From positions 6,857,501 to 6,921,500 of the forward strand of contig NZ_CP082945.1 in NCBI RefSeq assembly GCF_019933235.1: 64,000 nt of DNA, read 5' to 3'. Source of the stretch: Streptomyces angustmyceticus. GTDB lineage: Bacteria; Actinomycetota; Actinomycetes; Streptomycetales; Streptomycetaceae. Shown here piece after piece: positions 1 through 7,841 of the stretch. Numbering within the stretch: position 1 is the stretch's first letter; each line of letters begins with the position of its first letter. The notes below the pieces were generated by a model. That model saw nothing but the letters and a program-made list of their open reading frames with translations, ran no database searches and was not told where the DNA came from. Both the position numbers and the translations under genes were made by a program.

Positions 1-414
1 GACTTCGTCGACTGGCTGACGACCTGGGTCGGCACCGAACTCGACGGGACGGAGCCGCCGGCCACCCGGCGCCGCGCGGTGGCCACGGCCGTCGCGCTGC
101 ACCGGGTCCGCGGCACCCGGCGCGGCCTGTCCGAAGCCGTCCACCTGGCCTTCGGCGTCCGCCCGGAGATCATCGAGAGCGGCGGCGCGGCCTGGTCCGC
201 CCGCCCCCTCGGCCCGTTCCCCGGCTCCCCGCACTCCGGCCTGCGGGTGATCCTGCGGGTCGACGACCCCGCCGGCGCCGACCCGCACCGCCTGCACGCC
301 GTCGTCGCGGCGGCCCGCCCCGCGCACCTCCCCTTCACGGTCGAGGTGACCGCGCGGTCCGCCCCCGGCGCCCTCCCCGAAGCCATGCCCGACGCCACCT
401 CCGAAGGAACCTGA
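1..414 (+). CDS. phage tail-like protein, contractile injection system baseplate (5' truncated by window)
   Basis: The frame is open from base 1 and ends at 414, so only the last 137 residues are seen. The segment has the pattern of the short tail protein domain found in P2 tail protein I and in contractile injection systems: a tryptophan-rich helix at the start, an arginine-rich RRRAVATAVALHRVRGT stretch, then LSEAVHLAFGVRPEIIES and a C-terminal alpha/beta part ending in PFTVEV. In this family the protein belongs to the baseplate wedge. The next gene starts 3 bases downstream, so both are probably translated from one message. The cluster's sheath, tube and ATPase genes would lie to the left, outside the window. 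The call is by pattern only. Confidence 0.7.
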   Translation, partial: DFVDWLTTWVGTELDGTEPPATRRRAVATAVALHRVRGTRRGLSEAVHLAFGVRPEIIESGGAAWSARPLGPFPGSPHSGLRVILRVDDPAGADPHRLHAVVAAARPAHLPFTVEVTARSAPGALPEAMPDATSEGT

Positions 415-417
415 CCC

Positions 418-1812
418 ATGGCCACCGATCACACCACCTGCCCGGACTGCGGCGCTCCGGCTCCCCAGACGGGGCAGTCGTTCTGCGACTCCTGCGGGGC
501 CTTTCTGCGCTGGGAGCGGCCCACGGCGTCGACGTCCGGGCCGCCCCCCTCGTCCGCGGCCGCGCCGCCGGCACCGTCGGGGCCGTCCGGGGCGTCGTCT
601 CCGGCACCGCCGTCCGCCTCCGGACCGGCCGCGGCGGGCGCGCACCCCGCGCCGAACGGCCCGTACGCCGCCCCCGGCCACCCCGCCGAACCGGGCGCCG
701 CCGCACGGACCGACGCCGCCGCGCCCCGGACCGGCCCGGCCGCCCCCGCCGCCGGGCACGCCACCGCTCCCGCCGCCGCCCCGCAACAGGGCAGCGAGGA
801 CCCGACCGCCCCGCTCCCGCCGGTCGACGGCGGCGACGGGGGAGCGGCCCCCTCCCGGCCCGCCCCGCACACCCCGGAGCGTCCGGACGGCGCCGACCCC
901 TCGCACGACCCGGCCCACCCGCAAGGCCAAGGCACCCCGCCCCACCGCCCGGCCGGCCAGGGCAACGTCTCCGAAACCGGCATCCGCGCCCTCCTGGTGC
1001 CCGTGCCGGACGCCTCGCCCCTCGTCGCCCCGTCGGCACCCGGCAGTGTGCTGCCCGGCCGGCCCGACGCGGCCCGGCCGCGGGTCCGTACCCCGCAGGC
1101 CGCCCCCGAGCCCGTCGACGGCACGCCCTGCCCGAGCTGCGCCAAGCCCAACCGGCCGGGCCGGCACTTCTGTCACAGCTGCGCCACCCCCCTGAACGAC
1201 ATCGCCCGCCCGGAGGCCGAGGGCCCGTACGCCGGAGAGCGCCCGAAGCTGCACCGCGACCGCACCCGGTGGATCGCCCGTGCCGTCGTCGCGGTCGTGA
1301 TCGCCGGCGTCGTGGCCGGGGGCATCATCGGCGGACCGCCGGCCGCGCGGGCCGTTCAGGACCACTTCGCCGAGCGCGTCCCGGTGCCCGCCGCCACCTG
1401 GAAGGCCTCGCACTCCGGCCCCCGGAACGGCCCGAAGCTCGCCTTCGACGGCTACTCCAACACCTGGTGGGGGACGGGCTATTCGGGCGCCTCCACCGGC
1501 CAGTACCTGGAGGCCGGATTCGGCCAGCCCACCGATCTGCTGAACGTGGTGATCACGCCCGGTGCCTCCGCGCGCACCCCGCAGGCCGCCGACCCGGCCC
1601 GCCCGCACGAGTTCGACGTGATCGTGACGGACTCCGCGGGCAAGCGGCACCTCTCGCACTACCGGGTCAACGACGGCGGGCCGCAGCGGATCGACGTGCG
1701 GGTACGGGACGCGATGACCGTACGGCTGGTGCTGCGCTCCGCGTACGGCGCCACGGACAAGAAGCAAGTGGCCATCGCCGAGCTGGAGTTCTTCGGCCGC
1801 TCGACCGGATAG
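418..1812 (+). CDS. zinc-ribbon membrane protein with C-terminal discoidin/NADase-type glycan-binding-like domain
   Basis: 464 residues in four parts. A zinc ribbon lies at about 8-28 (CPDCG and CDSCG). A long Pro/Ala-rich linker runs from about 35 to 230. A second zinc ribbon is at about 237-257 (CPSC and CHSC). One membrane helix is at about 286-306, after a basic RTRW. The last 140 residues form a beta-rich domain with LAFDGYSNTWWGTGYSG, typical of discoidin-like modules that streptomycete annotations call NADase-type glycan-binding. The gene sits 3 bases after the tail gene, which suggests an accessory of the injection system. The topology implies cytoplasmic zinc ribbons and an exposed C-terminus (inference). 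The substrate is unknown. Confidence 0.7.
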   Translation: MATDHTTCPDCGAPAPQTGQSFCDSCGAFLRWERPTASTSGPPPSSAAAPPAPSGPSGASSPAPPSASGPAAAGAHPAPNGPYAAPGHPAEPGAAARTDAAAPRTGPAAPAAGHATAPAAAPQQGSEDPTAPLPPVDGGDGGAAPSRPAPHTPERPDGADPSHDPAHPQGQGTPPHRPAGQGNVSETGIRALLVPVPDASPLVAPSAPGSVLPGRPDAARPRVRTPQAAPEPVDGTPCPSCAKPNRPGRHFCHSCATPLNDIARPEAEGPYAGERPKLHRDRTRWIARAVVAVVIAGVVAGGIIGGPPAARAVQDHFAERVPVPAATWKASHSGPRNGPKLAFDGYSNTWWGTGYSGASTGQYLEAGFGQPTDLLNVVITPGASARTPQAADPARPHEFDVIVTDSAGKRHLSHYRVNDGGPQRIDVRVRDAMTVRLVLRSAYGATDKKQVAIAELEFFGRSTG

Positions 1813-1940
1813 CGGCGGCCGGTCGCGGCGGAGGCTGCTTCGGCCCGCGAACGGCCGGAGCCGGGAAGAGCCCTCGTGGCACGGGGGAGACCGGCCCTTC
1901 CCGGCAGACCCATCGTCGGCCGTCCGCCGCCGTGGCCCCC

Positions 1941-1956
1941 AGGGCCGAACGGCCCT
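1941..1956. promoter_or_regulatory. predicted DevR/OsdR-type operator upstream of devS
   Basis: AGGGCCGAACGGCCCT is a perfect palindrome (7-bp arms around AA). It is identical to the site at 4916-4931, lies 153 bp upstream of the kinase start, and is the only such element in this 297-base gap. A TAGGCT hexamer at about 2069 could be the promoter -10. Confidence 0.6.
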
Positions 1957-2109
1957 CTTCCGCACCGCATTTGGCCCTCCGGGCGAGGTGGCGGGGCCCT
2001 GGTCCGGGCCTGCGGCGGATGGCCGGTCGGCGCCGGTGCCCGCCGGCGTCCCCGTACTGATCACGTAGGCTGCCGAGCAGACGTACGGGATCTTTGGAGC
2101 GGCACGGTC

Positions 2110-3948
2110 ATGTCGGAATCGCAGCAGTTCGCACCGGCCATGAGTGGTCCGCACGGGCCGCAGCTGCACGAACCGGACCGGGTGCGCGGCCTGCTCGACG
2201 CCGTGATGAGCCTGGGCCGGGGGCTCGAACTCCCGCAGGTGCTCAAGGGCATCGTGGAGGCCGCGGTCACCCTCACCGACGCGGAGTACGGGGCGCTGGG
2301 CGTGGTCGGGGACGGGCAGCTGTCGCAGTTCCTGCCCGTCGGGATGTCCGACGAGCTGATCGGGCTGATCGGCCGGACGCCGTGCGGCCGCGGCATCCTC
2401 GGGGAGCTGATCCGCAATCCGGAGCCGCTGCGGCTCGCCGACCTGACGGAGCATCCGCACAGCTTCGGATTTCCGGCCGACCATCCCCCGATGCGGACCT
2501 TCCTCGGAGTGCCGGTCCGGGTCCGCGAGGAGGTGTTCGGCAACCTCTACCTCACCGAGAAGCGCGGCGGCGGCTCGTTCGACGCGGACGACGAGGCGGT
2601 GCTGACCACGCTGTCCACCGCGGCGGGTGTGGCCATCGACAACGCCCGTATGTACCACGAGAGCCGCCGCCGCGAACGGTGGCTGGAGGCGCTCGGCGAG
2701 ATCACCCGCAGCCTGCTGTCCGGCACCGCCGCCGACGAGGTGCTGCGGCTGATCGCCGAGCGGGCGCGGGAGGTCGCGGGGGCGGACTGCGCGGCGGTGC
2801 TGCTGCCGGTGCCCTCGTCCGCGGACCAGCTGTCGGTGGCGGTGGCCTGCGGCACGGGCGCGAGCCGGATCCTCGGGCTGCGGGTGCCGGCCGACGCGTC
2901 CCTGTCCGGAATGGCCGCCCGCAGCGGCCGGCCGGTGGTCAGCGCCGACTTACGGGACGACCCGCGGGCGTACCCGCTCGGCCCGGACGCGGCCGGCGAC
3001 GGTACCGGCCACCGGGACGCGGACGGGGACGGTACCGGGCAGCGGGAAGGGGAGGACACCGGGCACCGGGAGGGGGACGGTGCCGGGCGCCGGGACGGGG
3101 ACGAGGGCCCGGACGGTGCCGCGTCGCGGGGGGAGCCCGCGGAGCGGCACGGGCCGGTGATCGCCGTCCCCCTTCAGCTGGACACCGGCTGCGGCGCGCT
3201 GCGGCTGAGCCGTCTGGCCGGGCGGCCCGCCTTCGACGACGCCGAGGTCGCCCTGATATCGGGCTTCGCCGACCAGGCCGTGATCGCCCTGGAACTCGCC
3301 CGCCGGCGGGCCGAGTCGGAGGAGCTGACGGTCCTTCACGACCGCGACCGGATCGCCCGGGACCTGCACGACCTCGCCATCCAGCGGCTGTTCGCGACCG
3401 GCATCACCCTGCAGAGCGCGACCCGGCTGATCGACCGCCCGGAGGCCGTCGAACGGGTCGGCCGCGCGGTGAACGACCTGGACACCACCATCAAGATCAT
3501 CCGGTCCACCATCTTCGGACTGCGCACCACCGGCGACGGCAAGGGCGGCCGCGGTCTGCGGCGCGACCTGACCGAGACCGTGCAGCGGGCGGCCGCCGCC
3601 CTCGGCTTCAGCCCGGCGCTGCGGATCGACGGACCGGTGGACGCCGCGATCCCCGACGACCTGGCCCCGCACCTCCTGGCGGTGGCCGCGGAGGCCCTCA
3701 GCAACGCCACCCGGCACGCCCGCGCCCGCCACCTGGACGTGACACTGTCGGTGACCGCGGCCGCGGTGACGCTGACCGTGACGGACGACGGGGCCGGGGT
3801 CGGCGCGGAGCCGCACACCGGAGGTCTGGCCAACATGCGGGCCCGGGCCGAGATGCACGGCGGCCGCCTGGCCGTCGAGACCCCGGAGGGCGGCGGCACC
3901 CGCATCGTCTGGACGGTACCCCTGCGGACGGTGCCCCAGCCCGGTTGA
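2110..3948 (+). CDS. devS: GAF-GAF sensor histidine kinase, DevS/DosS-like
   Basis: 612 residues. GAF-A spans about 25-180 and contains HPPMRTFLGVPVRV at 125-138, the segment that in mycobacterial DosS/DosT carries the haem-binding histidine, so haem and gas sensing are likely. GAF-B spans about 195-400. A HisKA_3 dimerisation helix with ARDLHD puts the phospho-acceptor at His420, and an HATPase domain follows (NATRHARA, DDGAGVG, GGLANMRARAE). I chose ATG 2110 because the frame upstream is Arg/Pro-rich and unlike the family. GAF-B carries an unusual insertion of four DGTGHRDG-like repeats at about 295-335. The kinase faces the response regulator gene 3' end to 3' end, and both lie near matching operators, which supports a two-component pair. 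Confidence 0.85.
   Translation: MSESQQFAPAMSGPHGPQLHEPDRVRGLLDAVMSLGRGLELPQVLKGIVEAAVTLTDAEYGALGVVGDGQLSQFLPVGMSDELIGLIGRTPCGRGILGELIRNPEPLRLADLTEHPHSFGFPADHPPMRTFLGVPVRVREEVFGNLYLTEKRGGGSFDADDEAVLTTLSTAAGVAIDNARMYHESRRRERWLEALGEITRSLLSGTAADEVLRLIAERAREVAGADCAAVLLPVPSSADQLSVAVACGTGASRILGLRVPADASLSGMAARSGRPVVSADLRDDPRAYPLGPDAAGDGTGHRDADGDGTGQREGEDTGHREGDGAGRRDGDEGPDGAASRGEPAERHGPVIAVPLQLDTGCGALRLSRLAGRPAFDDAEVALISGFADQAVIALELARRRAESEELTVLHDRDRIARDLHDLAIQRLFATGITLQSATRLIDRPEAVERVGRAVNDLDTTIKIIRSTIFGLRTTGDGKGGRGLRRDLTETVQRAAAALGFSPALRIDGPVDAAIPDDLAPHLLAVAAEALSNATRHARARHLDVTLSVTAAAVTLTVTDDGAGVGAEPHTGGLANMRARAEMHGGRLAVETPEGGGTRIVWTVPLRTVPQPG
2992..3110 (+). repeat. in-frame degenerate 24-bp repeats inside devS
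   Basis: Four imperfect copies of a unit encoding DGTGHRDG, DGTGQREG, DTGHREG and DGAGRRDG. They form a hydrophilic Gly/Asp/Arg loop within the second GAF domain. Copies differ by a few bases and by one or two codons, as expected from slippage expansion. Confidence 0.8.
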
Positions 3949-3989
3949 CCGGATCGCGTCCGGCCTGAGCCGTCCGGCTCGATGCGGTC

Positions 3990-4045
3990 GGTCCGACGCC
4001 TCCGGTCCGACGCCTCCGGCCCGACGCCTCCGGCCCGACGCGTCC
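3990..4045. repeat. four tandem 14-bp repeats between convergent devS and devR
   Basis: Units at 3990, 4004, 4018 and 4032 read GGTCCGACGCCTCC (twice), GGCCCGACGCCTCC and GGCCCGACGCGTCC. They lie between the stop codons of kinase and regulator, with no clear terminator hairpin. Confidence 0.85.
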
Positions 4046-4096
4046 GACCCGATCCGTACGACCCGGATCAGGCCCCTCCGGTCCCCGCTGCCGCCC

Positions 4097-4831
4097 TCAC
4101 GCCCGGGGCCCCTTCAGCCGTTCGACGACCATCGCCGCCTGGACCCGGCGGCCCACCCCCAGCTTGGAGAGGATCGCGGAGACCCGGTTCTTGACCGTCT
4201 TCTCCGACAGGTACAGCCGGTCCGCGATCTGGCGGTTCGTCAGGCCCTCGCCGATCAGGTCCAGCACCTCCCGTTCGCGCGGGGAGAGCCGGTCGAGTTC
4301 GGATGGCTCGGCCTCGGCGGTCCGGGACCGGTCCGGGGCGCGCAGGCGCTCCATCACCCGTGCCGCGGTGCGCGGGTCCAGCATCGACTGCCCCGCGGCG
4401 ACCGTGCGGACCGCGCGCACCAGCGCGGTGCCGTCGATCTGCTTGAGCACATAGCCGGCCGCCCCGGCCATGATGGCGTCGAACAGCGCCTCGTCGTCGT
4501 CGAAGGACGTCAGCATCAGGCAGGCCAGCTCCGGCAGGCGGGCCCGCAACTCCCGGCAGACCTCGATCCCCTCGTGGTCGCCGCCGGGCCCATCGGTGCC
4601 GCCCAGCCGGACGTCGAGCACCGCCACCTGCGGCCGGGCCGCCGGCACCCGGGCCAGGGCCTGCCGGGCGTCCCCCGCCTCCCCGACGACCTCGATGTCC
4701 TCCTCCGCCTCCAACAGGTCCCGCACACCGCGGCGGACCACCTCGTGGTCGTCCAGGATGAAGACGCGCAGCGGCGCCCCGGGGACGACGACGGGCGCGG
4801 CGGGGGCAGGGGGAACGGGCTGCTGGTTCAT
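4097..4831 (-). CDS. devR: NarL/FixJ-family response regulator, DevR/DosR-like
   Basis: 244 residues. The receiver domain (about 20-150) has the acidic pair in ILDDHE, the phospho-acceptor Asp73 in VLDVRLGG, and the conserved Lys in YVLKQIDG. A LuxR-type helix-turn-helix (about 175-225) contains LSPREREVLDLI and SEKTVKNRVSAIL. Ten extra Gly/Asp residues follow VRLGG, which is unusual. ATG 4831 was chosen because an upstream extension would add Pro-rich sequence across the operators. It is transcribed divergently from the flavohaemoprotein. The two predicted operators at 4916-4955 sit 85-124 bp upstream of its start, so autoregulation is likely (inference). Confidence 0.85.
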   Translation of the reverse strand: MNQQPVPPAPAAPVVVPGAPLRVFILDDHEVVRRGVRDLLEAEEDIEVVGEAGDARQALARVPAARPQVAVLDVRLGGTDGPGGDHEGIEVCRELRARLPELACLMLTSFDDDEALFDAIMAGAAGYVLKQIDGTALVRAVRTVAAGQSMLDPRTAARVMERLRAPDRSRTAEAEPSELDRLSPREREVLDLIGEGLTNRQIADRLYLSEKTVKNRVSAILSKLGVGRRVQAAMVVERLKGPRA

Positions 4832-4915
4832 GCACTCTCGCTCGGTGGTTCGCGCGGATGGGCGGGGCACAAGGGTCCCGACCACGAGGTTCGCCGGACC
4901 CGGTGGTCCCGGGCA

Positions 4916-4955
4916 AGGGCCGAACGGCCCTGGGGGATCGGGGCCCTTCGGGACC
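4916..4955. promoter_or_regulatory. double DevR/OsdR-type operator in devR / flavohaemoprotein intergenic region
   Basis: AGGGCCGAACGGCCCT at 4916-4931 is a perfect palindrome identical to the one at 1941. A weaker match, GGGGCCCTTCGGGACC, lies at 4940-4955 (its other strand reads GGTCCCGAAGGGCCCC). The centres are 24 bp apart, roughly two helical turns, as for paired response-regulator sites. Confidence 0.6.
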
Positions 4956-5000
4956 GGCACCGCGTTGCGACACTGGCGCTCCCGTCAGGAGGTCGATCCC

Positions 5001-6416
5001 ATGCAGCAGTCCTACCACCGGTCATTGCGCTCCGCCCCGGCCGTGCCGCCCGCTCGGTCCGTGCCCTCCGTGCCCTCCGCTCGGTCCGTGCCCTCCGCGC
5101 CGTCCGCCCCGTCCCAGCGGTCCGCCGCGGACACCGTCGGCGGCGAGTACCACGCCCTCCTCGCCCGGCACGACGCGATGCGGCTGCGGCGCCGCATGCT
5201 CGGCCAGGGCCGGGCACCCGGACCGGGCCGGACGGCCGCCGGCTACGACGGCGCCGCCGACCAGCGCCTGATCACCCAGTACCTCGACCTGGTCACGCCG
5301 TTCGCCGACCTGATCGCCCGCCTCTACGACGAGATGTTCGCCCGCTGGCCCTACCTGCGGACGCTGTTCCCCGCGTCCATGGACTTCCAGCGGGCGCATC
5401 TGGCCCGCGCCTTCTGGTACCTGATCGAGCATCTGCACCGCCCCGACGAGGTGGCCGCCCGCTTCCGGCAGCTCGGCCACGACCACCGCAAGCTCGGGGT
5501 GCGGCCGGTGCACTACGAGGCGTTCGAGGAAGCACTGTGCGTGGCGCTGCGGCGCACGGCCGGGCCCCGCTGGGCCGAGGCGGTGGAAGAGGCATGGGTG
5601 CGGATGGTGCGGCTCGCCGTCGCGTCCATGGTCGAGGGCGCCGACGCCGCGCTCGCCGAACCCCCCTGCTGGCAGGCCACGGTGACGTCCCATGAGCGGC
5701 GCCGCCCGGACCTCGCCGTGCTGCGGGTCCGGCCGCACGAGCCGTACCCGTACCGGGCCGGCCAGTTCGCGGCGGTCGAGTCCCCGCTGATGCCCCAGGC
5801 GTGGCGGCACTACTCCCTCGCGTCGGCCCCGGCGCCGGACGGCGAAGTGGCGCTCCACATCCGGCGCACCGGCCCCGGCGGGGTCAGCGACGCCCTGGTC
5901 GGCGGCACCCGGGTCGGCGACACCCTGCGGCTGGGCCCGGCACACGGCACGATGACGCTCCGGGACGAGGACCGCTCCCGCGATCTGCTGATGGTGGCGG
6001 GCGGGACGGGCTGGGCGCCGATCAAGGCCCTGCTGGAGGAGTGGGCGGGCCGCCGCCGCGGGCCCGGTGGCCTTCCCCAGCGCCCGGCCGGCCGGGTTCA
6101 CCTCTTCGTCGGTGCCCGCAGCCGCGCCGAGCTGTACGACGCGGCGGCGCTGGCCGAGTTGGCGGCACGCCACGACCGGCTGCGGGTGGTCCGGGTGCTG
6201 GACGACGACGTCGTCCCGGAGGGCGGCTTCCCGCATGCCGGGTACGGTCCGCTGGCCGAGGCGGTGGCCCGGGACGGGGAGTGGTCGCCCGGCCTCGCCT
6301 TCGTCAGCGGACCGGCGGCCATGGTCGGCGCGACGGTCGCACGGCTGACCGCGGCCGGCATGCCGGCCGACCGCATCCGCCACGACCCGGTGCCCGACCC
6401 GCGCCCGGACCGCTGA
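5001..6416 (+). CDS. flavohaemoprotein-like globin-reductase (NO dioxygenase type)
   Basis: 471 residues. After a low-complexity Pro/Ser/Arg leader (about 10-45), a globin domain spans about 85-215. Its candidate proximal histidines lie in GHDHRKLGVRPVHYEAFEEA. A ferredoxin reductase-type FAD domain has WRHYSLASAP, and an NAD(P)H domain has VAGGTGWAPIKALLEEW and VSGPAAMV. Family members use NAD(P)H to oxidise NO to nitrate with O2, or act as globin-coupled reductases. ATG 5001 has a strong Shine-Dalgarno (CAGGAGGT) ending 8 bases upstream. The predicted DevR sites lie 46-85 bp before the start, suggesting induction by hypoxia or NO. Confidence 0.85.
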   Translation: MQQSYHRSLRSAPAVPPARSVPSVPSARSVPSAPSAPSQRSAADTVGGEYHALLARHDAMRLRRRMLGQGRAPGPGRTAAGYDGAADQRLITQYLDLVTPFADLIARLYDEMFARWPYLRTLFPASMDFQRAHLARAFWYLIEHLHRPDEVAARFRQLGHDHRKLGVRPVHYEAFEEALCVALRRTAGPRWAEAVEEAWVRMVRLAVASMVEGADAALAEPPCWQATVTSHERRRPDLAVLRVRPHEPYPYRAGQFAAVESPLMPQAWRHYSLASAPAPDGEVALHIRRTGPGGVSDALVGGTRVGDTLRLGPAHGTMTLRDEDRSRDLLMVAGGTGWAPIKALLEEWAGRRRGPGGLPQRPAGRVHLFVGARSRAELYDAAALAELAARHDRLRVVRVLDDDVVPEGGFPHAGYGPLAEAVARDGEWSPGLAFVSGPAAMVGATVARLTAAGMPADRIRHDPVPDPRPDR

Positions 6417-6567
6417 CTCCCGAGGGCGTCCGCCGCGCCGCGTACCCGGATGACGGGACGGAGCCCGGCGCGCCGGAGTGACGTCCACCGGGCCCCGCAG
6501 GGCACACGCCCCTACCGGACGCCCGCCGCCGCCCGCCGCCCGCCGCGGAGTCCGACGGCCCCCGGGA

Positions 6568-6583
6568 CGGACCGAACGGCCCC
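6568..6583. promoter_or_regulatory. predicted DevR/OsdR-type operator upstream of PNPOx-fold gene
   Basis: CGGACCGAACGGCCCC matches the palindromes at 1941 and 4916 at 13 of 16 positions and keeps the central CCGAACGGCCC core. It lies 111 bp upstream of the GTG start at 6695. Confidence 0.55.
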
Positions 6584-6694
6584 TGGCGGGTCGCGGGCCG
6601 AGGATCTTCTACTGACGGGAGACGCCCCCGGCACGCTGACGGCCGGGACCCGTTCGCTCGGCGCGTCAGCAGCTCACAAGGACAGGGAGCACCC

Positions 6695-7192
6695 GTGAAC
6701 CACTTCCCGGCCCGGCACACCGCCGAGGCCGCCACCGACGCCGTACTGGTGGCCCGCGCCGACCGCGAGGCGTCCCGCCGCCGCACCGAACTGGACCGCG
6801 CCGAGTCCCTCCGCCTGCTGGGCAGCGTCTCGCTGGGCCGGATCGTCTTCACCCAGGACGCGCTGCCGGCCATCCGCCCGGTCAACCACCTCCTCCACCA
6901 CGGCGAGGTGATCATCCGCACCCATGAGGGCGCGGCGCTGGCCGGCCTGACCGGGCACGCGGGCGACGAGGGCGTGGTCGTCGCCTACGAGGCCGACGCC
7001 ATCGACCCGGCCACGCACTGCGGCTGGAGCGTGGTGGTGACCGGCTACTGCCAGCTGGTGACCGACCCCGACGACCTGGCGCACTACCGGGCGCTGCTGC
7101 ACCCATGGGCCGATCACCGGATGTCCTACGCGCTACGGATCCGCCCGGACCTGGTCACGGGGCTGCGACTGTCCCCGAGGCCGGGCGGCTGA
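6695..7192 (+). CDS. pyridoxamine 5'-phosphate oxidase-fold (flavin/F420-binding) protein
   Basis: 165 residues with the split-barrel fold signature: LLGSVSLGRIVFTQDALPAIRPVNHLL, then strands VIIRTHEG, VVVAYEADAIDP, WSVVVTGYCQLV and the C-terminal RIRPDLVTGLRL. The order matches small PNPOx-like proteins that are frequent members of actinobacterial dormancy regulons. These bind FMN, F420 or haem; which one cannot be told here. GTG 6695 follows an ACAGGGAG ribosome site. A DevR-type palindrome lies 111 bp upstream, and the DevS/DevR/flavohaemoprotein genes are immediately to the left, which suggests co-regulation. Confidence 0.8.
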   Translation: MNHFPARHTAEAATDAVLVARADREASRRRTELDRAESLRLLGSVSLGRIVFTQDALPAIRPVNHLLHHGEVIIRTHEGAALAGLTGHAGDEGVVVAYEADAIDPATHCGWSVVVTGYCQLVTDPDDLAHYRALLHPWADHRMSYALRIRPDLVTGLRLSPRPGG

Positions 7193-7302
7193 CGGGGGCT
7201 CAGGCTCAGGACGGCGCGGACGCGGGCCCGTAAGACTCAGCCGCCCGCCGCCAGCCTTGTGCGCCCTCGCGCGGTCGTCAGCCCTCCCCTCCCGCGCCGG
7301 GT

Positions 7303-7525
7303 GTGACGGATCCCGGCCGGGTGAAGTCCGTGTACCAGTTGGTGGGACCGGCCTCCGAGCTGGGACTGGGCTCGGTGCTCGCGGCGGTCGAACTCAAGCG
7401 AGAGCCTCGACCACGCGGCCTCCGAACTGCTGCGGCTGGGACCGGAGGTGGAGGTCCTCGCCCCGGCCGCAGTGCGGGACCGCATCACGGCGACGATCCG
7501 TGCCATGGCGGCCCTCTACGGCTGA
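7303..7525 (+). pseudogene. relic of a WYL-domain transcriptional regulator (C-terminal end)
   Basis: Bases 7400-7525 encode ESLDHAASELLRLGPEVEVL, then AAVRDRITATIRAMAALYG and a stop. This is the typical C-terminus of YafY/WYL-type HTH regulators. There is no start codon or helix-turn-helix in this frame. Just upstream, another frame (from about 7321) ends VLAAVELK and then falls out of register at about 7399, as if one base were gained or two lost. The rest of the roughly 300-residue protein is missing. The upstream portion (7303-7399) is only tentatively part of the relic. Confidence 0.6.
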
Positions 7526-7841
7526 AGCGCCCGCCGGGGACGACGTCCCCGCGCGCCCCGCCGGCACGACGGCCCTGCCCGCCTGCCCGCCTGCCCGCCT
7601 GCCCGGCACAACGGCCTCGCCCGCCCGCCCTTCCCCGGGGAACGCCGCGGTCCCCGGACGGGCGCCTCACCCTGCAGTCACGCCACTCCACCTCCTCCGG
7701 AAACTTTTTCAACACGCCACCCATCCGCGGGCGTTGCTGCTCCGAATCACGGTCGGCACCTCGCCGAGGTGTCGGTCTCGAACCCTGACGACGTGCGGTC
7801 TTCCCCCTTCCCCTGGGGAGACCGCCGGAAAAGGATCGAAC
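7526..7841. other. intergenic region before CHRD gene
   Basis: 316 bases. The first part contains a run of imperfect gcccgcctgcccgcctgcccg repeats near 7575-7605. An AT-richer patch at about 7697-7720 (GGAAACTTTTTCAACAC) probably holds the promoter of the CHRD-sortase pair. No open frame here looks real. Confidence 0.5.

Noticed and set aside
645..664. GCGCCGAACGGCCCG inside the zinc-ribbon gene as an operator
   Set aside because: It lies in coding sequence and lacks the left arm; the core is expected by chance in such GC-rich DNA.
1876..2109. An N-terminally extended start for the DevS-like kinase
   Set aside because: The added residues are Arg/Pro-rich, have no family similarity, and would run across the predicted operator.
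4832..4960. An N-terminally extended start for the DevR-like regulator
   Set aside because: The extension would translate the operator region and is not seen in the family.
7193..7302. A small RNA or gene before the WYL relic
   Set aside because: No promoter, hairpin or conserved frame could be supported by eye.
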